The notes under the pieces were generated by a model. That model made no database searches. It was not told where the DNA came from and saw only the letters and a program-made list of their open reading frames with translations. The position numbers and the translations under genes are program-made. From Pseudo-nitzschia pungens (Eukaryota; Bacillariophyta; Bacillariophyceae; Bacillariales; Bacillariaceae), in assembly GCA_037355855.1 (NCBI GenBank), contig CM074765.1:2790001-2854000 (forward strand): 64,000 nt of DNA, read 5' to 3'. Position 1 is the first letter of the stretch. Each line of letters starts with the position of its first letter. Below are positions 29,221 through 39,893 of this stretch, piece by piece.

Positions 29221-29568
29221 AATTCTAACAGTTCCAGCAACAATCGAAAACGCTCTGGTCCTAACAACAAATCTAACCAGAACAAGAACAAGAAGAAATC
29301 CAATCCATGCCAAATCCAAGGGCACAACCATGATTGGTCCGAATGTCCTAAGAACAAGTTTTCAAAGAATTACAAGGGACCCGGCAACAACAACAAAAAC
29401 CACAATGCCAACTCCAACAATGAGACCTTCCACTCTCAGTGCCAAGAGGTCCCTGGAAGCAACGAGTCCTTCCAAGCTCACATGAAAGCAGCCATGGAAT
29501 CATATAATTCCGAACATGGAGGCCGAACGGAAAGGAGCATCGATGGTGAGCTTATTTGGCTCCCATGA
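29221..29568 (+). pseudogene. Gypsy A gag, part 3
   Basis: The C-terminal gag segment resumes with SNSSNNRKRSGPNNKSNQ. It contains the family nucleic-acid-binding motif C-x4-H-x-H-x4-C (PCQIQGHNHDWSECPKN) and ends SIDGELIWLP followed by TGA at 29,566-29,568. The next codons continue in frame into pol. Confidence 0.88.
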
Positions 29569-29582
29569 TTGCACAAGCAATC
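29566..29582 (+). promoter_or_regulatory. Gag-pol UGA hairpin (element A)
   Basis: TGATTGCACAAGCAATC holds a perfect 6-bp stem, GATTGC/GCAATC, with loop ACAA that starts at the G of the stop codon. The same sequence is at C, G and H; B has a compensated variant. It is a candidate recoding or other RNA element. Confidence 0.5.
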
Positions 29583-31428
29583 CTCCACCAAGAGACCCAA
29601 GGGTCCAACAAAACCAGAAATCACCTTGCCTCCGGCGCCACAGGCCCTGGATGCCAGTACAGCACAGCTGACTGGGATGATGCATGGAGGAGATCTCCTA
29701 GAGAAAAAGGGGAAGGAACCTACAGGATGGAGTATTCCTGTTGAGCGCTCAGCAAAGACTGCAAACACAGCAACAATAAAAACAGTTCGGTTCTCCAAAA
29801 AGAGCAATCCGAACATGGATCTGAATCGAAAACAATCGAATCGATCCAAGGGTACAACACGCGAAAGATAGTACAGCAGCAATAAATAGACCACTCTTGA
29901 CCCTGACAAGGAACTGGTCTACCGGTACAGCAAAAAACCTCTATTGCAATCCCGGAAACTCCAAAGACTACACCAAAGGAGGTGCGCTGGAGCAAAATTA
30001 TTTAAAGCTGCTGTTGCCTGCTGGAAATACAACCAAAAATACAGCAGAACAGGCATCACCGAATAAGAGCAACGTGGCTCCTATTCTTCTAACCAACGTA
30101 CAATACATACAAGGTATCCCCATGAAATCAAGACCACTACTCGCACTACTTGATAGTGGATCTTCCGGAACTCTAATTGATAAAAGAGCACTACCATTTG
30201 GTACGCTACCAATCGAAGCAAGCATCAAGTCCTAACTACAACAGCAAATGGAAGCTTTGATACTACAGAATACATCATTATGAAGAACATCAAGCTACAA
30301 GAGTTTGGCAACTACACCATTGACAAACACGAAGCAAGGCTCTTCCATTCCCCCGACTGCAGATATGATCTGATACTAGGCAGAGACTTCCTCCATCTAG
30401 CAAAGATCAACCTCCTATTTGACAAGGAAGCAGTAAAATGGATGGATAGAACTATTCCCATGAAGGATACCTCTATATACCATGTGGCAAACCACACTAT
30501 GCTCATGGAAGAACTAGAAGATGCTGAACTCTTTGCTGATGATCTCTCCTTCGCGAATCCATACAAGTCCAAAGTAATCCTAGACAGAGCCTACCAAGAA
30601 ACAAATCCATCTACAGTCGCACAGCAACAGTCCCACATGTCCAAAGCAGAGCAGCAGCAGTTCCAAGCAATACTCAGCAAGTATCCTAATGTCTTCAATG
30701 GAGAATTAGGGAAATATCCACACAAGTAGATCTCTCTACGACTGAAGCCCGGATCCAAACCCATACACAAGAAGCCTTATCCAGTTGCATACAAAAGAAA
30801 AGACCTATTCAAAAGGGAGCTCCAGAATCTGTGCAATGATGGAGTACTCAAACGATGCATCGGACCGGCTGAATGGGCATTTCCCACTTTCATTGTACCA
30901 AAGAAAGACAACAGAGTTAGATGGGTATCAGACTTCAGAGAACTCAATGAACTTCTTGAAAGACGTCCTTATCCAATCCCTAGAATACAGGACATCATGA
31001 ACAAGAGAGGCAAGTACACTCACTTCACCAAGATTGACTTGTCCATGCAATACTATTGCTTTGAACTGGATGACGCAAGCAAGAAGCTCTGTACCATAGT
31101 CACTCCATATGGATGCTATGAATACCAAAGACTACCAATGGGAGTTAAAGTCTCCCCGGATGTGGCGCAGCAGCTGATGGAAGATATTCTACAAGACACT
31201 GACTGCACTGTCTACATTGAAGATATTGGAATATGGACCAATGGATCCTTTAACCTCCACATGAAAACTATCGACAAGATCCTTGACCGGCTCAACCAGA
31301 ATGGACTCAAATGCAACCCACTCAAATGTGATTGGGCTGTACAAGAAACTGACTTCCTTGGCTATTGGATGACTCCTACAGCAGTTAACCTTGGAGAATG
31401 AAGATTGAAGCCATCTTGCATATGGATC
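29569..31428 (+). pseudogene. Gypsy A pol, part 1 (PR and RT)
   Basis: Pol homologous to the intact G copy but broken by several frameshifts (near 29,870, 30,225 and 31,385) and by a TAG at 30,727-30,729 (KYPHK*ISL). Protease has LLALLDSGSSGTLI. RT blocks are RVRWVSDFRELNELL, KIDLSMQYYCFELDD and RLPMGVKVSPDVAQQL. The catalytic motif reads YIEDIG (31,213-31,230) where other copies have YIDDIG, which would be expected to inactivate the polymerase. It is cut by element E at GGATC. The stretch from about 30,279 to 31,256 is almost identical to element D and shares both defects. Confidence 0.85.
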
Positions 31429-31731
31429 TGTAACATGTTAATGTTACGATCTCTAAATGATTATTGAATCCCACATGTACTCCAATATATGTGGTATTCA
31501 TGTATGTATGTTTGGTGTATATACACATACAACGGATACTGACAAATATCAAGATAAAAATATCAAGAGTCTTTATGACTCGCTGATAATCTTTGATCGC
31601 TCATTCATCCCATACTCAAGGAATCATTCCCATCTCGTAAAGTATTCAACCATTCACAATTTTATAATTATTCTTTATTAAAATACCTCTATCGCGTACC
31701 ACTCCATCTAATTCTACCCTAGAGTGTTACA
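31429..31731 (+). repeat. 5' LTR of element E
   Basis: 303 bp, TGTAACATGTTA...GTGTTACA. It is followed by ACAGTAATTACTGT overlapping its last base. Confidence 0.93.
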
Positions 31732-31943
31732 CAGTAATTACTGTCCGCTTGAAAGTAGAAGACAAGAACCAACTCAGTACTGAATCCAAAACATCCTTTA
31801 TCCTAAACAACAGGGATACATCGATACCCTGACAAGCAAAATCCTACAATCAAAACAAGATAGAATTGATCGAAATCTACGAATCGATTGAACGAAACGC
31901 CGATACGAATCGATCAATTGATCCGATCGAACGCTCCGAAACC

Positions 31944-33107
31944 ATGGCAGGACTTTACAGAGATCCTCCAATCAATTACATCCCTTCATTCAAGAGAAGC
32001 AAACCAAAACTCACCAAGCTCTCCATTACACATGCCAATGGACGACAAGACAGCATGAAGATCCCTTTATTCACCGACAAAGGAGGTCTAGAAGAATTCC
32101 TATTTGTTGAAGAAGCCTTCAGGAACGCCGCAAAGCTCCTAGGACTACCAACCACCGACCACATAACTTACTTCAGCAGATGCCTAAATACAGACACCCA
32201 ATCCAAGTGGCATGAAATGCTACAGGATCCCCTGGATCCAGATGAATCCCAATATGAAGAAAGCGCCGAAGGACATGACGCAGCAATCATTGACTTTATC
32301 AAGCAATTCTGCAATGCGTCAGATGCGAAAGACATCATGCACACTTATCTCCGAAGCTCCGAATGCAAGAAGCCAAGCAACGTCTCATGCAAGGACCATG
32401 CCGACCGAATGCAAATTCTCTTCAAATATACCAAAAGACTCCAAGGCCATGCTGGTGACCTTTCAGCAACAGAAGCAAAGACCATCCTGCTACACAGCTT
32501 TCCAAGCAAATGGATCAACAGCTATGGTCTAATCCACCAAGGAATCCAAGAAGATACCACTGTACAATTCATCGTCGACCACATGAGCTGCTTAGAACGC
32601 CAACGCCAACGCCAATGCAAAAGACGAACGTCGAACGCTAATTCGGACGCTGAAAGCATGGACAGCAATAATAACAGCTCTGATTCGGACGCTGACAGCA
32701 TCGATAGCCACAGCCCTAATTCCGACAGCGACAGTAACAGCGACGCTGAATCCGAAGAAGAGCAAGAGCAAGAGCCATCCAGTGGCAAAAGAAAATACAA
32801 CAATCCTTGCCGAATCCCAGGACATAACCACGACTGGTCCGAATGTCCAAGGAACAGATATTCCAAAAGAAATAAGAGCAATAGCAGCAACAACAGCACT
32901 GCTACGGCTCCTAGCAATGAAACTGGAAGCACTGCTTCCAATGAATCCTTCCAAGCCCACATGAAACGCGCCATGGAATCATACTGCGCCCAACATGATG
33001 GAACACTTGAAAGAACTATCGAAGGTACCATTATCTTCAAACCCAAAACCAAACCGCCTCGCTTTCGATGGCAACCGATTACCACGCCGGCTTACCCAAC
33101 CCGGTAA
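31944..33107 (+). CDS. Element E gag
   Basis: An intact 387-codon gag starting ATG in accATGg context (MAGLYRDPPINYIPSFKRSK). It has the family capsid region (VPLF-like IPLFTDKGGLEEFLFVEEAF, then FIKQFCNASDAKDIMHTYLR and CKDHADRMQILFKYTKRLQG). An Asp/Ser/Asn-rich linker absent from other copies follows. It then has the motif CRIPGHNHDWSECPRN and a tail ending in TAA, with no pol frame after it. Open frame in a gag-only element suggests the protein may be functional. An upstream open stretch reaches 31,866 but lacks ATG. Confidence 0.85.
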   Translation: MAGLYRDPPINYIPSFKRSKPKLTKLSITHANGRQDSMKIPLFTDKGGLEEFLFVEEAFRNAAKLLGLPTTDHITYFSRCLNTDTQSKWHEMLQDPLDPDESQYEESAEGHDAAIIDFIKQFCNASDAKDIMHTYLRSSECKKPSNVSCKDHADRMQILFKYTKRLQGHAGDLSATEAKTILLHSFPSKWINSYGLIHQGIQEDTTVQFIVDHMSCLERQRQRQCKRRTSNANSDAESMDSNNNSSDSDADSIDSHSPNSDSDSNSDAESEEEQEQEPSSGKRKYNNPCRIPGHNHDWSECPRNRYSKRNKSNSSNNSTATAPSNETGSTASNESFQAHMKRAMESYCAQHDGTLERTIEGTIIFKPKTKPPRFRWQPITTPAYPTR

Positions 33108-34188
33108 TACCAAACAACAATACAGCACTGTGCCTCCAGCTCCCCTGGACCTGGATGCCAGCTCAGCCCTGCTGACTGGGAAGACGCATAGAGGAGAACC
33201 CCCAGAAAGGAGGGAAGGAACCTACAGAGATGAGCCCTGTTGCAAACAAAATGTTTGAACTAAATCAAAGCGCTCAGTCCAATCCACAGTGACGGCAACA
33301 ACAATCAACCAAATAAAAACAATAAACAGATTCAATGGCAAATACAAACAAAAGCAATAAAGATCTGGACGCAGATCGGTTCGGACGCGAACCAGTTGCA
33401 AGGGTACAGACGCTAAAAGCCATGAATCAATTAATCGAATCGAATAAGTATCGATATCGATAAGGGTACAGACGCAAAACAAAATAAAGGGTATAGCAGC
33501 AACAACAAAACCAACCTTGTTCCGGACAAACAAATAGTCCACAGGGAGCTCCAGAACTAATAGAGGAATCCCACGAATCCAAATTCAATACCCACAGAGG
33601 TGCTCTGGAGTTACAAAAACTTAAGCTCCAATCGACTGCTGCAAATACACCCATAAAGACCGGACAAAGTATACGGCAAATCAAAACATCCAATTTCACC
33701 ACGAAACTAACAATGCGTCCCCTCTCTGCTGTAATATACAATCGCAGACACAACAACGGACCAACAACAATATAACACGCTCAACACAATGCTCCGGCTT
33801 TTCACCTACCTAACTCCTACTACAGGAGGTGTTTTTATGCCTAACGAGCAATCGATTTCAGAAACTCAGCTCCACTACCCCGAGAGGTACATCACAGTTG
33901 GGGGAGGAAAAGAATTTTCTTCGACTCTTTTTCTATTTTTACCATGTCTTTACGACCTTTCTCAAGAACAAGAAACAAATCTTCGATTTCTAAAGTGTCA
34001 TGAAGAACCTTCTTCAATCCCAGTTCAATCTACATTACCATATATCTTCAGAATGGTTCGAATGGCATATATCATCATCTTCAACCGGTTCTCCGAACGA
34101 GCATATCCCTTTTCCAACGATACCACTCAACTCCGAACCTATTTTGTATTGTACCACATGCAAACTTCACCTAATCATTGGGGCACTA
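33108..34188 (+). other. Non-coding 3' part of element E
   Basis: About 1.1 kb without a supported frame. The first part retains decayed similarity to the start of pol (PPAPLDLDASSALLTG-like). The rest has simple cgaatcgaat and aaaacaata runs. It ends in CATTGGGGCACTA before the 3' LTR, matching the GAGGCACTA found before the 3' LTR of other copies. Confidence 0.6.
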
Positions 34189-34491
34189 TGTAACATGTTA
34201 ATGTTACGATCTCTAAATGATTATTGAATCCCGCATGTACTCCAATATATGTGGTATTCATGTATGTATGTTTGGTATATATACACATACAACGGATACT
34301 GACAAATATCAAGATAAAAATATCAAGAGTCTTTATGACTCGCTGATAATCTTTGATCGCTCATTCATCCCATACTCAAGGAATCATTCCCATCTCGTAA
34401 AGTATTCAACCATTCACAATTTTATAATTATTCTTTATTAAAATACCTCTATCGCGTACCACTCCATCTAATTCTACCCTAGAGTGTTACA
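34189..34491 (+). repeat. 3' LTR of element E
   Basis: 303 bp, near-identical to 31,429-31,731. The downstream flank begins GGATC, duplicating the upstream flank. Confidence 0.93.
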
Positions 34492-36519
34492 GGATCGACC
34501 AAGAACTGTAACTCAAGTCAAGTCCTTTCTAGGAGCAGTAGGATACTACAGGGATATGTGGCCGCACAGGTCCCATGTCCTAGCTCCTCTCTTTGATATC
34601 ACGGGTACACCCAAGAAGCAAACTCCTCAACAAGCTACCATTAAAGGCAAGCAAAGAAAAGCTCCTTCAGCTTTTACTTGGGGACCTGCTCAAGATAAAG
34701 CCTTTCAAGAGATGAAAGCCATGGTAGCAGCAGATGCGCTGAACACTTATCCAGACCTCAACAAGCCGAACTGTACACTGATGCCTCAGACCTGCAGCTT
34801 GGTGCTGCCATACTTCAGGATGGCAAGCCCATAGCCTATTGGTCCAAGAAACTATCTGATGCCCAAAAGAACTACACTACTATGGAGAAAGAACTCCTTG
34901 CAATAGTACTCTGTTGCAAAGAGTACCGAAAGATGCTCCTCGGTGGAGTCATCAATGTATATACTGATCATAAGAACCTCTCCTTCAGAACCCTGTCAGT
35001 CCAACGAGTCCTCCGGTGGAGATTATTCCTAGAAGAATTCAGTGTCAACCTCACCTATATTGAAGGCAAGAAGAATGTTCTTGCTGATGCCTTCTCCAGG
35101 CTCTCCCGGATGGATCCACCTACTGAGGGGAAGAAAGCCCTTGAAAAGGGCACCTTAATTGATTTCTTGAAGCTTGAAGTCCCTAAACAAGATGAAGAAC
35201 TGTTTCTAACAGAGTTCCCAAACCTATTCCAGCACTTATTCAATGACGCAGACCAGGAACTCCAATCCTGTTTGCTGAACAATGAGTGTCTTATCAACCT
35301 ACCAAACAACCAAGATCTGGAATGCCCGGTGAACTATTTGAATATCTATCTTCATCAGCAAAAGGATCCTACCATCAAGTTCAAGATTCAATCCAAAACC
35401 TTCTTCTACCAAGAATTAGAGGGCAATAAGATACTTTGCTACGCGAACCAATCCAATCCCAAATGCTGGAGAATCTACATCCCAGCATCCCTCACTCATG
35501 ATACCATCAAGTGGTATCATCTTCTGTTGGGTCATTGTGGATCCACCAGATTACACCAAACCATATCAGCTTGCTTTTATGCCGACAATTTAACCACCAG
35601 TTTATGCAAGTCCTACATATGCCCAGACCACTGCATCAAATACAAGAACCAGAATGCCGAGTATGGCAAACTGCCACCGAAAGACGCACCACTGTCCCCA
35701 TTCCATGAAGTACATGTGGATCTAATAGGCCCTTGGAAGATTACAGCACAAAACAAAACTTACAACTTCAACAGTTACTAACCTCTTGGAAATCATCCGA
35801 ATCAGGGACAAGTCATCTCAGCATGTATCAGACCAATTCAGGAACTGTTGGCTCTCAAGATACCCAAGACCTATAAGATGTGTCCACGACAATGGTGGTG
35901 AATTTTTTTGAGCTGAATTTCAAATTACCCTCAAGCAGTATGGAATCCACTCAGTTCCGACAACAGTAAAGAATCCCCAGTCAAACATCATCTGTGAAAG
36001 AGTCCATCATACAGTGGCTGATATTCTCAGAGTCCTAGTGCATGTCAATCCTCCTCAAGCCAATACCAGAGCCAGTCAGCTCATGGATAATGCCTTATCC
36101 ACATGCATGCATGCCTCCAGGTGTGCTGTCAATGCCTCTCTACAAGCCTTGCAAGAATCCCTGGTATTCAATTGGGACATGCTGGTTGATCTACCACTAA
36201 CATCAAACTTGTTAGCTCTATAGCAACTTCGACAGCAAGGAATCAACAAGGCCCTGCTCAGAGACAATGCCAAACGTAAGGAACATACCTTTCAACCCAA
36301 TGAAAAGGTATGGATTCAAGAACCAGATCCGGACAAGTTACAATCTCGAAAGACAGGACCATTCACTATTACCCAAGTCCATGACAATGGTACTGTTAAA
36401 ATTCAAAAGACCCCATCAGTTATTGAAACAGTTAACATCCGGAAGCTAACCCCTTACAGAGAGGCCCCAACTGACCAGTCTGACGCTTCAGACAGCTCAG
36501 CAATCCATTGGTCAGCTTA
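34492..36519 (+). pseudogene. Gypsy A pol, part 2 (RNase H and integrase)
   Basis: The frame resumes at [20 protein letters not shown]. RNase H includes [15 protein letters not shown] after a small deletion near 34,768, TTMEKELLAIVLCC and VYTDHKNLSF. Integrase has the HHCC zinc region (HLLLGHCGSTRL, CKSYICPDHC), HVDLIGPW, VHDNGGEF and CERVHH. The frame breaks near 35,780 (about 25 codons lost), and stops occur near 35,910 and 36,222. It ends SAIHWSA like the G copy. Confidence 0.85.
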
Positions 36520-36550
36520 AGTATGGGATTCATTCAATCATGAGGCACTA

Positions 36551-36892
36551 TGTGACGGGCTAGCGTAGCGAGCCCAAGCCACGACTGAATAATTAACCGA
36601 ATCCCACATCATCGGAATCGAATATTATATATATGTCAATCTACGTTCATGGATACATCATTATATGTGTCCTAATTATTATGGTCAAGTCCCAGGAGAA
36701 GATATATGCCTAATCGTGGGAACCGACAATGAAACAACATTTATGGCAGAGCATGCCAAAAATGTGGCTATGCTCGCGACCTCAAATTTTATATGTTTCC
36801 ATTCTCAATTTGCGTAACAATATTCCGTAAAGTATCTAAACATTCACAATTTTATATACCACTCCGAATTTTCTACTCTAGACCGTAATACA
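36551..36892 (+). repeat. 3' LTR of gypsy A
   Basis: About 342 bp, TGTGACGGGC...GTAATACA, nearly identical to the 5' LTR and preceded by the conserved GAGGCACTA. Confidence 0.9.
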
Positions 36893-36965
36893 CAGAAGAG
36901 TATCAAACTGGTTCAACTGTGGATCAAGGGCAAAGGACTTGTGATGGGCAAAACTCAGACAGGAT
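36893..36965 (-). pseudogene. Upstream part of the non-LTR RT fragment
   Basis: The minus strand reads SFAHHKSFALDPQLNQFDTL and joins in frame to the fragment at 16,284-15,771. It ends where element C begins. Confidence 0.5.
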
Positions 36966-37284
36966 TGTTACACGTTAAGGTAGAATTTTCGGAGTGGTAT
37001 GAATATTGTGAATGTTTAGATACTTTACGGAATATTGTTACGCAAATTGAGAATGGAAACATATAAAATTTGAGGTCACGAGCATAGCCACATTTTGGCA
37101 TGCTCTGCCATAAATGTTGTTTCATTGTCGGTTCCCACGATTAGGCATATATCATCTTCTGGGACTCGACCATAATAATTAGGACACATATTAAATGTAT
37201 CCGTCACCAAAGATTATATTCGATTCCCCAAGCGGGGTTCAGTTCATTATTCATTCTTGATCGTAGCTACGCTACCGTGTCACA
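36966..37284 (-). repeat. 3' LTR of element C
   Basis: On the minus strand it runs TGTGACACGG...GTGTAACA, 319 bp, preceded by GAGGCACTA. Confidence 0.85.
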
Positions 37285-37314
37285 TAGTGCCTCATGATTA
37301 AGCAAATACCGTGA

Positions 37315-39792
37315 TTAAGCACTCCAATGAATGGTAGATAGTTCTGATTGGTTCACGGGGGCATCTGGTTCTCTAAATGGAGTTAGCTTCTGGATATTCA
37401 CTGTTTCAACCACTGAGGGGGTCTTTTGCAGTTTAACAGTACCATTGCTGTTTACTTGGACAATGGCGAATGGTCCTGTTTTTTGTGGTTGTAGTTTATC
37501 TGGATCCGGTTCTTGCATCCATACCTTTTCATTGGGTTTGAAGGTATGTTCCTTACACTTGGCGTTGTCTCTGAGCAGGATCTTGTTAATTCCTTGCTGT
37601 CGAAGTTGCTGTAGAGCTAACAGATTTGACGTTAGTGGTAGATCAACCAGCATGTCCCGATTGAATATTAGGGACACTGGGGATGCCTGTAAAGCATCAT
37701 TAACAGCACATCTGGAGGCATGCATGCAAGTCGCGAGAGCATTATCCATGAGCTGACTAGATTTGGTATTTGCTTGTGGAGGGTTGACATGTACCAGGAC
37801 TCGTAGAATATCAGCAACTGTGTGATGGACTTGCTCACAGATGGCATTAGACTGTGGATTCTTGACTGTGGTAGGAATGGATTGGATTCCATACTGCTTG
37901 AGGGTAGTCTGGAACTCAGCTCCTAGGAATTCACCACCATTGTCATGGACGCATCTGATAGGTCTTGGGTATCTTGAGAGCCAGCAGTTCTTGAATTGAT
38001 CTGATACATGCTGTGAGGACTTGTCTTGGATTCTTATGATTTCAAGGAGATTAGTAACCGGATCAATACAGGTTAAGGCTTTGAAGTTGTAGTTCTTGCC
38101 CTGAGCTGTAATCTTCCAAGGACCAATGAGATCAATGTGTACTTCATAGAATGGGGATAATGGCGCTTCTTTTGGTGGCAGCTTGCCATATTGGGAGTTC
38201 TGGTTCTTGTATTTGATGCAATGGTCTGGGCATACATAGGATTTGCATAAACTGGTTAAGTTATCAGCATAGAACCGGGCTGATATAGTCTGTTGTAATC
38301 TGGTGGATCCACAATGACCCAACAGAAGATGATACCACTTAATGGTATCATTAATGAGAGATGCTGGGATGTAGATTCTCCAGCAATCAGGGTTGGCTTG
38401 ATTGGCGGAACAAAGTATCTTATTTCCTTCTAGTTCTTGGTAGAAGAAGGTTTTAGATTGGGTCTTGAACTTGATGGTCGGATCTTTCTGCTGATGAAGA
38501 TGGATGTTTGAGTAGTTAACCGGGCATTCCATATCTTGGTTGTTTGGAAGGTTGATAAGACACTCATTGTTCAGCAGACAGGAGTGGAGTTCCTGGTCTG
38601 CGTCATCGCATAAGTGTTGGAATAAGTTGGGGAACTCTGATAGAAACAGCTCTTCACCTTGCTTGGGGACTTCAAGTTTCAGAAAATCAATAAGAGTGCC
38701 CTTACGGAGGGCTTCTTTCTTCCCCACAGTAGGTGGATCCATCCGGGGGAGCCTGGAGAAGGCATCAGCAAGAACATTCTTCTTGCCTTCCACATAGGTG
38801 AGATTGACACCAAATTCTTCAAGGAATAGTCTCCATTGGAGGACTCGTTGGACTGAAAGGGTTCTGAACGTAAGATTCTTATGGTCGGTGTATACATTGA
38901 TGACTCCACCGAGGAGCATTTTTCTGTACTCTTTGCAACAGAGTACTATGGCTAGGAGTTCTTTCTCCATAGTAGTATAATTCTTCTGGGCATCAGATAG
39001 TTTCTTGGACCAATAAGCAATAGGCTTGCCATCTTGTATTTTGGCAGCGCCCAGCTGTAGGTCTGAGGCATCAGTGTACAGTTCAAAGGGCTTGTTGAGG
39101 TCTGGATAGGTGTTCAGCGCATCTGCTGCCACCATGGCTTTCATCTCTTGAAAGGCTTTGTCTTGAGCAGGTCCCCAAGTGAAAGCTGATGGAGCTTTCC
39201 TTTGTTTGCCTTTGATGGGAGCTGCTTGAGGAAACTGCTTCTTGGGGGTTCCGGTAATATCAAAGAGAGGAGCTAAGACATGGGACCTGCGAGGCCACAT
39301 ATCTCTGTAGTATCCTACTGCTCCTAGGAAGGATTTGACTTGAGTTACAGTTCTTGGTCGATCCATATGGAGGATAGCTTCTATCTTCTTTCTCCACGGC
39401 TTAACTGCTGTTGGTGTCATCCAGTATCCAAGGAAGTCAGTTTCTTGTACAGCCCAATCACACTTGAGTGGGTTGCATTTGAGTCCATTTTGGTTGAGCC
39501 GGTCTAGGATCTTGTCGATAGTCTTCATGTGTAGATCAAAAGAGCCATTGGTCCAGATGCCAATATCATCAATATAAACAGTGCAGTCGGTGTCTTGTAG
39601 GATATCTTCCATTAGTTGCTGGGCAACATCTGGAGAGACTTTGACACCCATTGGTAGTCGCTGATATTCATAACACCCATAGGGAGTGACTATGGTACAG
39701 AGCTTCTTGCTTGCGTCATCTAGTTCAAAGCAGTAGTATTGCATGGACAAGTCAATCTTGGTAAAGTGAGTATACTTGCCGCGCTTGTTCAT
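37315..39792 (-). CDS. Element C pol, 3' part: RT, RNase H and integrase
   Basis: The 825-codon open frame begins with the RT block MNKRGKYTHFTKIDLSMQYY, and homology extends upstream in the same frame to about 39,920. Catalytic TVYIDDIGIW is intact. RNase H has [26 protein letters not shown] and VYTDHKNLTF. Integrase has the HHCC zinc region, HIDLIGPW, CVHDNGGEF and NAICEQVHH, so D, D and E are all kept. It ends STIHWSA. It is separated from the upstream pol piece by a one-base frameshift, so the element cannot make full-length Pol without correction. Confidence 0.88.
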   Translation of the reverse strand: MNKRGKYTHFTKIDLSMQYYCFELDDASKKLCTIVTPYGCYEYQRLPMGVKVSPDVAQQLMEDILQDTDCTVYIDDIGIWTNGSFDLHMKTIDKILDRLNQNGLKCNPLKCDWAVQETDFLGYWMTPTAVKPWRKKIEAILHMDRPRTVTQVKSFLGAVGYYRDMWPRRSHVLAPLFDITGTPKKQFPQAAPIKGKQRKAPSAFTWGPAQDKAFQEMKAMVAADALNTYPDLNKPFELYTDASDLQLGAAKIQDGKPIAYWSKKLSDAQKNYTTMEKELLAIVLCCKEYRKMLLGGVINVYTDHKNLTFRTLSVQRVLQWRLFLEEFGVNLTYVEGKKNVLADAFSRLPRMDPPTVGKKEALRKGTLIDFLKLEVPKQGEELFLSEFPNLFQHLCDDADQELHSCLLNNECLINLPNNQDMECPVNYSNIHLHQQKDPTIKFKTQSKTFFYQELEGNKILCSANQANPDCWRIYIPASLINDTIKWYHLLLGHCGSTRLQQTISARFYADNLTSLCKSYVCPDHCIKYKNQNSQYGKLPPKEAPLSPFYEVHIDLIGPWKITAQGKNYNFKALTCIDPVTNLLEIIRIQDKSSQHVSDQFKNCWLSRYPRPIRCVHDNGGEFLGAEFQTTLKQYGIQSIPTTVKNPQSNAICEQVHHTVADILRVLVHVNPPQANTKSSQLMDNALATCMHASRCAVNDALQASPVSLIFNRDMLVDLPLTSNLLALQQLRQQGINKILLRDNAKCKEHTFKPNEKVWMQEPDPDKLQPQKTGPFAIVQVNSNGTVKLQKTPSVVETVNIQKLTPFREPDAPVNQSELSTIHWSA

Positions 39793-39893
39793 GATATCTT
39801 GTATCCTTGGTATGGGATAAGGTCTGCGCTCAAGGAGTTCATTTAGTTCTCTGAAGTCTGATACCCATCGTACCCTGTTGTCTTTCTTTGGTA

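Larger units (their letters stand above)
31429..34491 (+). mobile_element. Gag-only LTR element E (TR-GAG-like)
   Basis: LTRs of 303 bp (31,429-31,731 and 34,189-34,491) differ at about two positions and are flanked by the 5-bp duplication GGATC (31,424-31,428 and 34,492-34,496). The inside holds the leader palindromes, one intact gag and about 1.1 kb of non-coding sequence with only scraps of pol start. It is a non-autonomous element that needs pol in trans. It interrupts A pol at the [10 protein letters not shown] motif. Confidence 0.93.
16285..36892 (+). mobile_element. Ty3/gypsy element A, interrupted by three later insertions
   Basis: The element has LTRs at 16,285-16,624 and 36,551-36,892, which differ by only about three changes, and an internal gag-UGA-pol in pieces. 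Foreign inserts occupy 17,130-18,827, 19,161-29,220 and 31,429-34,491. Removing them leaves an element of about 5.8 kb. Its target was the minus-strand RT fragment. A target duplication of GCAG/ACAG (3-5 bp, one mismatch) is likely but ambiguous because the 3' LTR end differs (GTAATACA against TGTAACA). Confidence 0.85.

Noticed and set aside
29560..29600. Minus-one frameshift as the gag-pol mechanism
   Set aside because: Gag and pol are in the same phase in every copy examined, so a frameshift would take the ribosome out of pol.
30785..31000. A 71-codon frame identical at 44,135-44,350 (minus)
   Set aside because: It is an out-of-phase reading of the RT region, kept only because the A/D tract is nearly identical.
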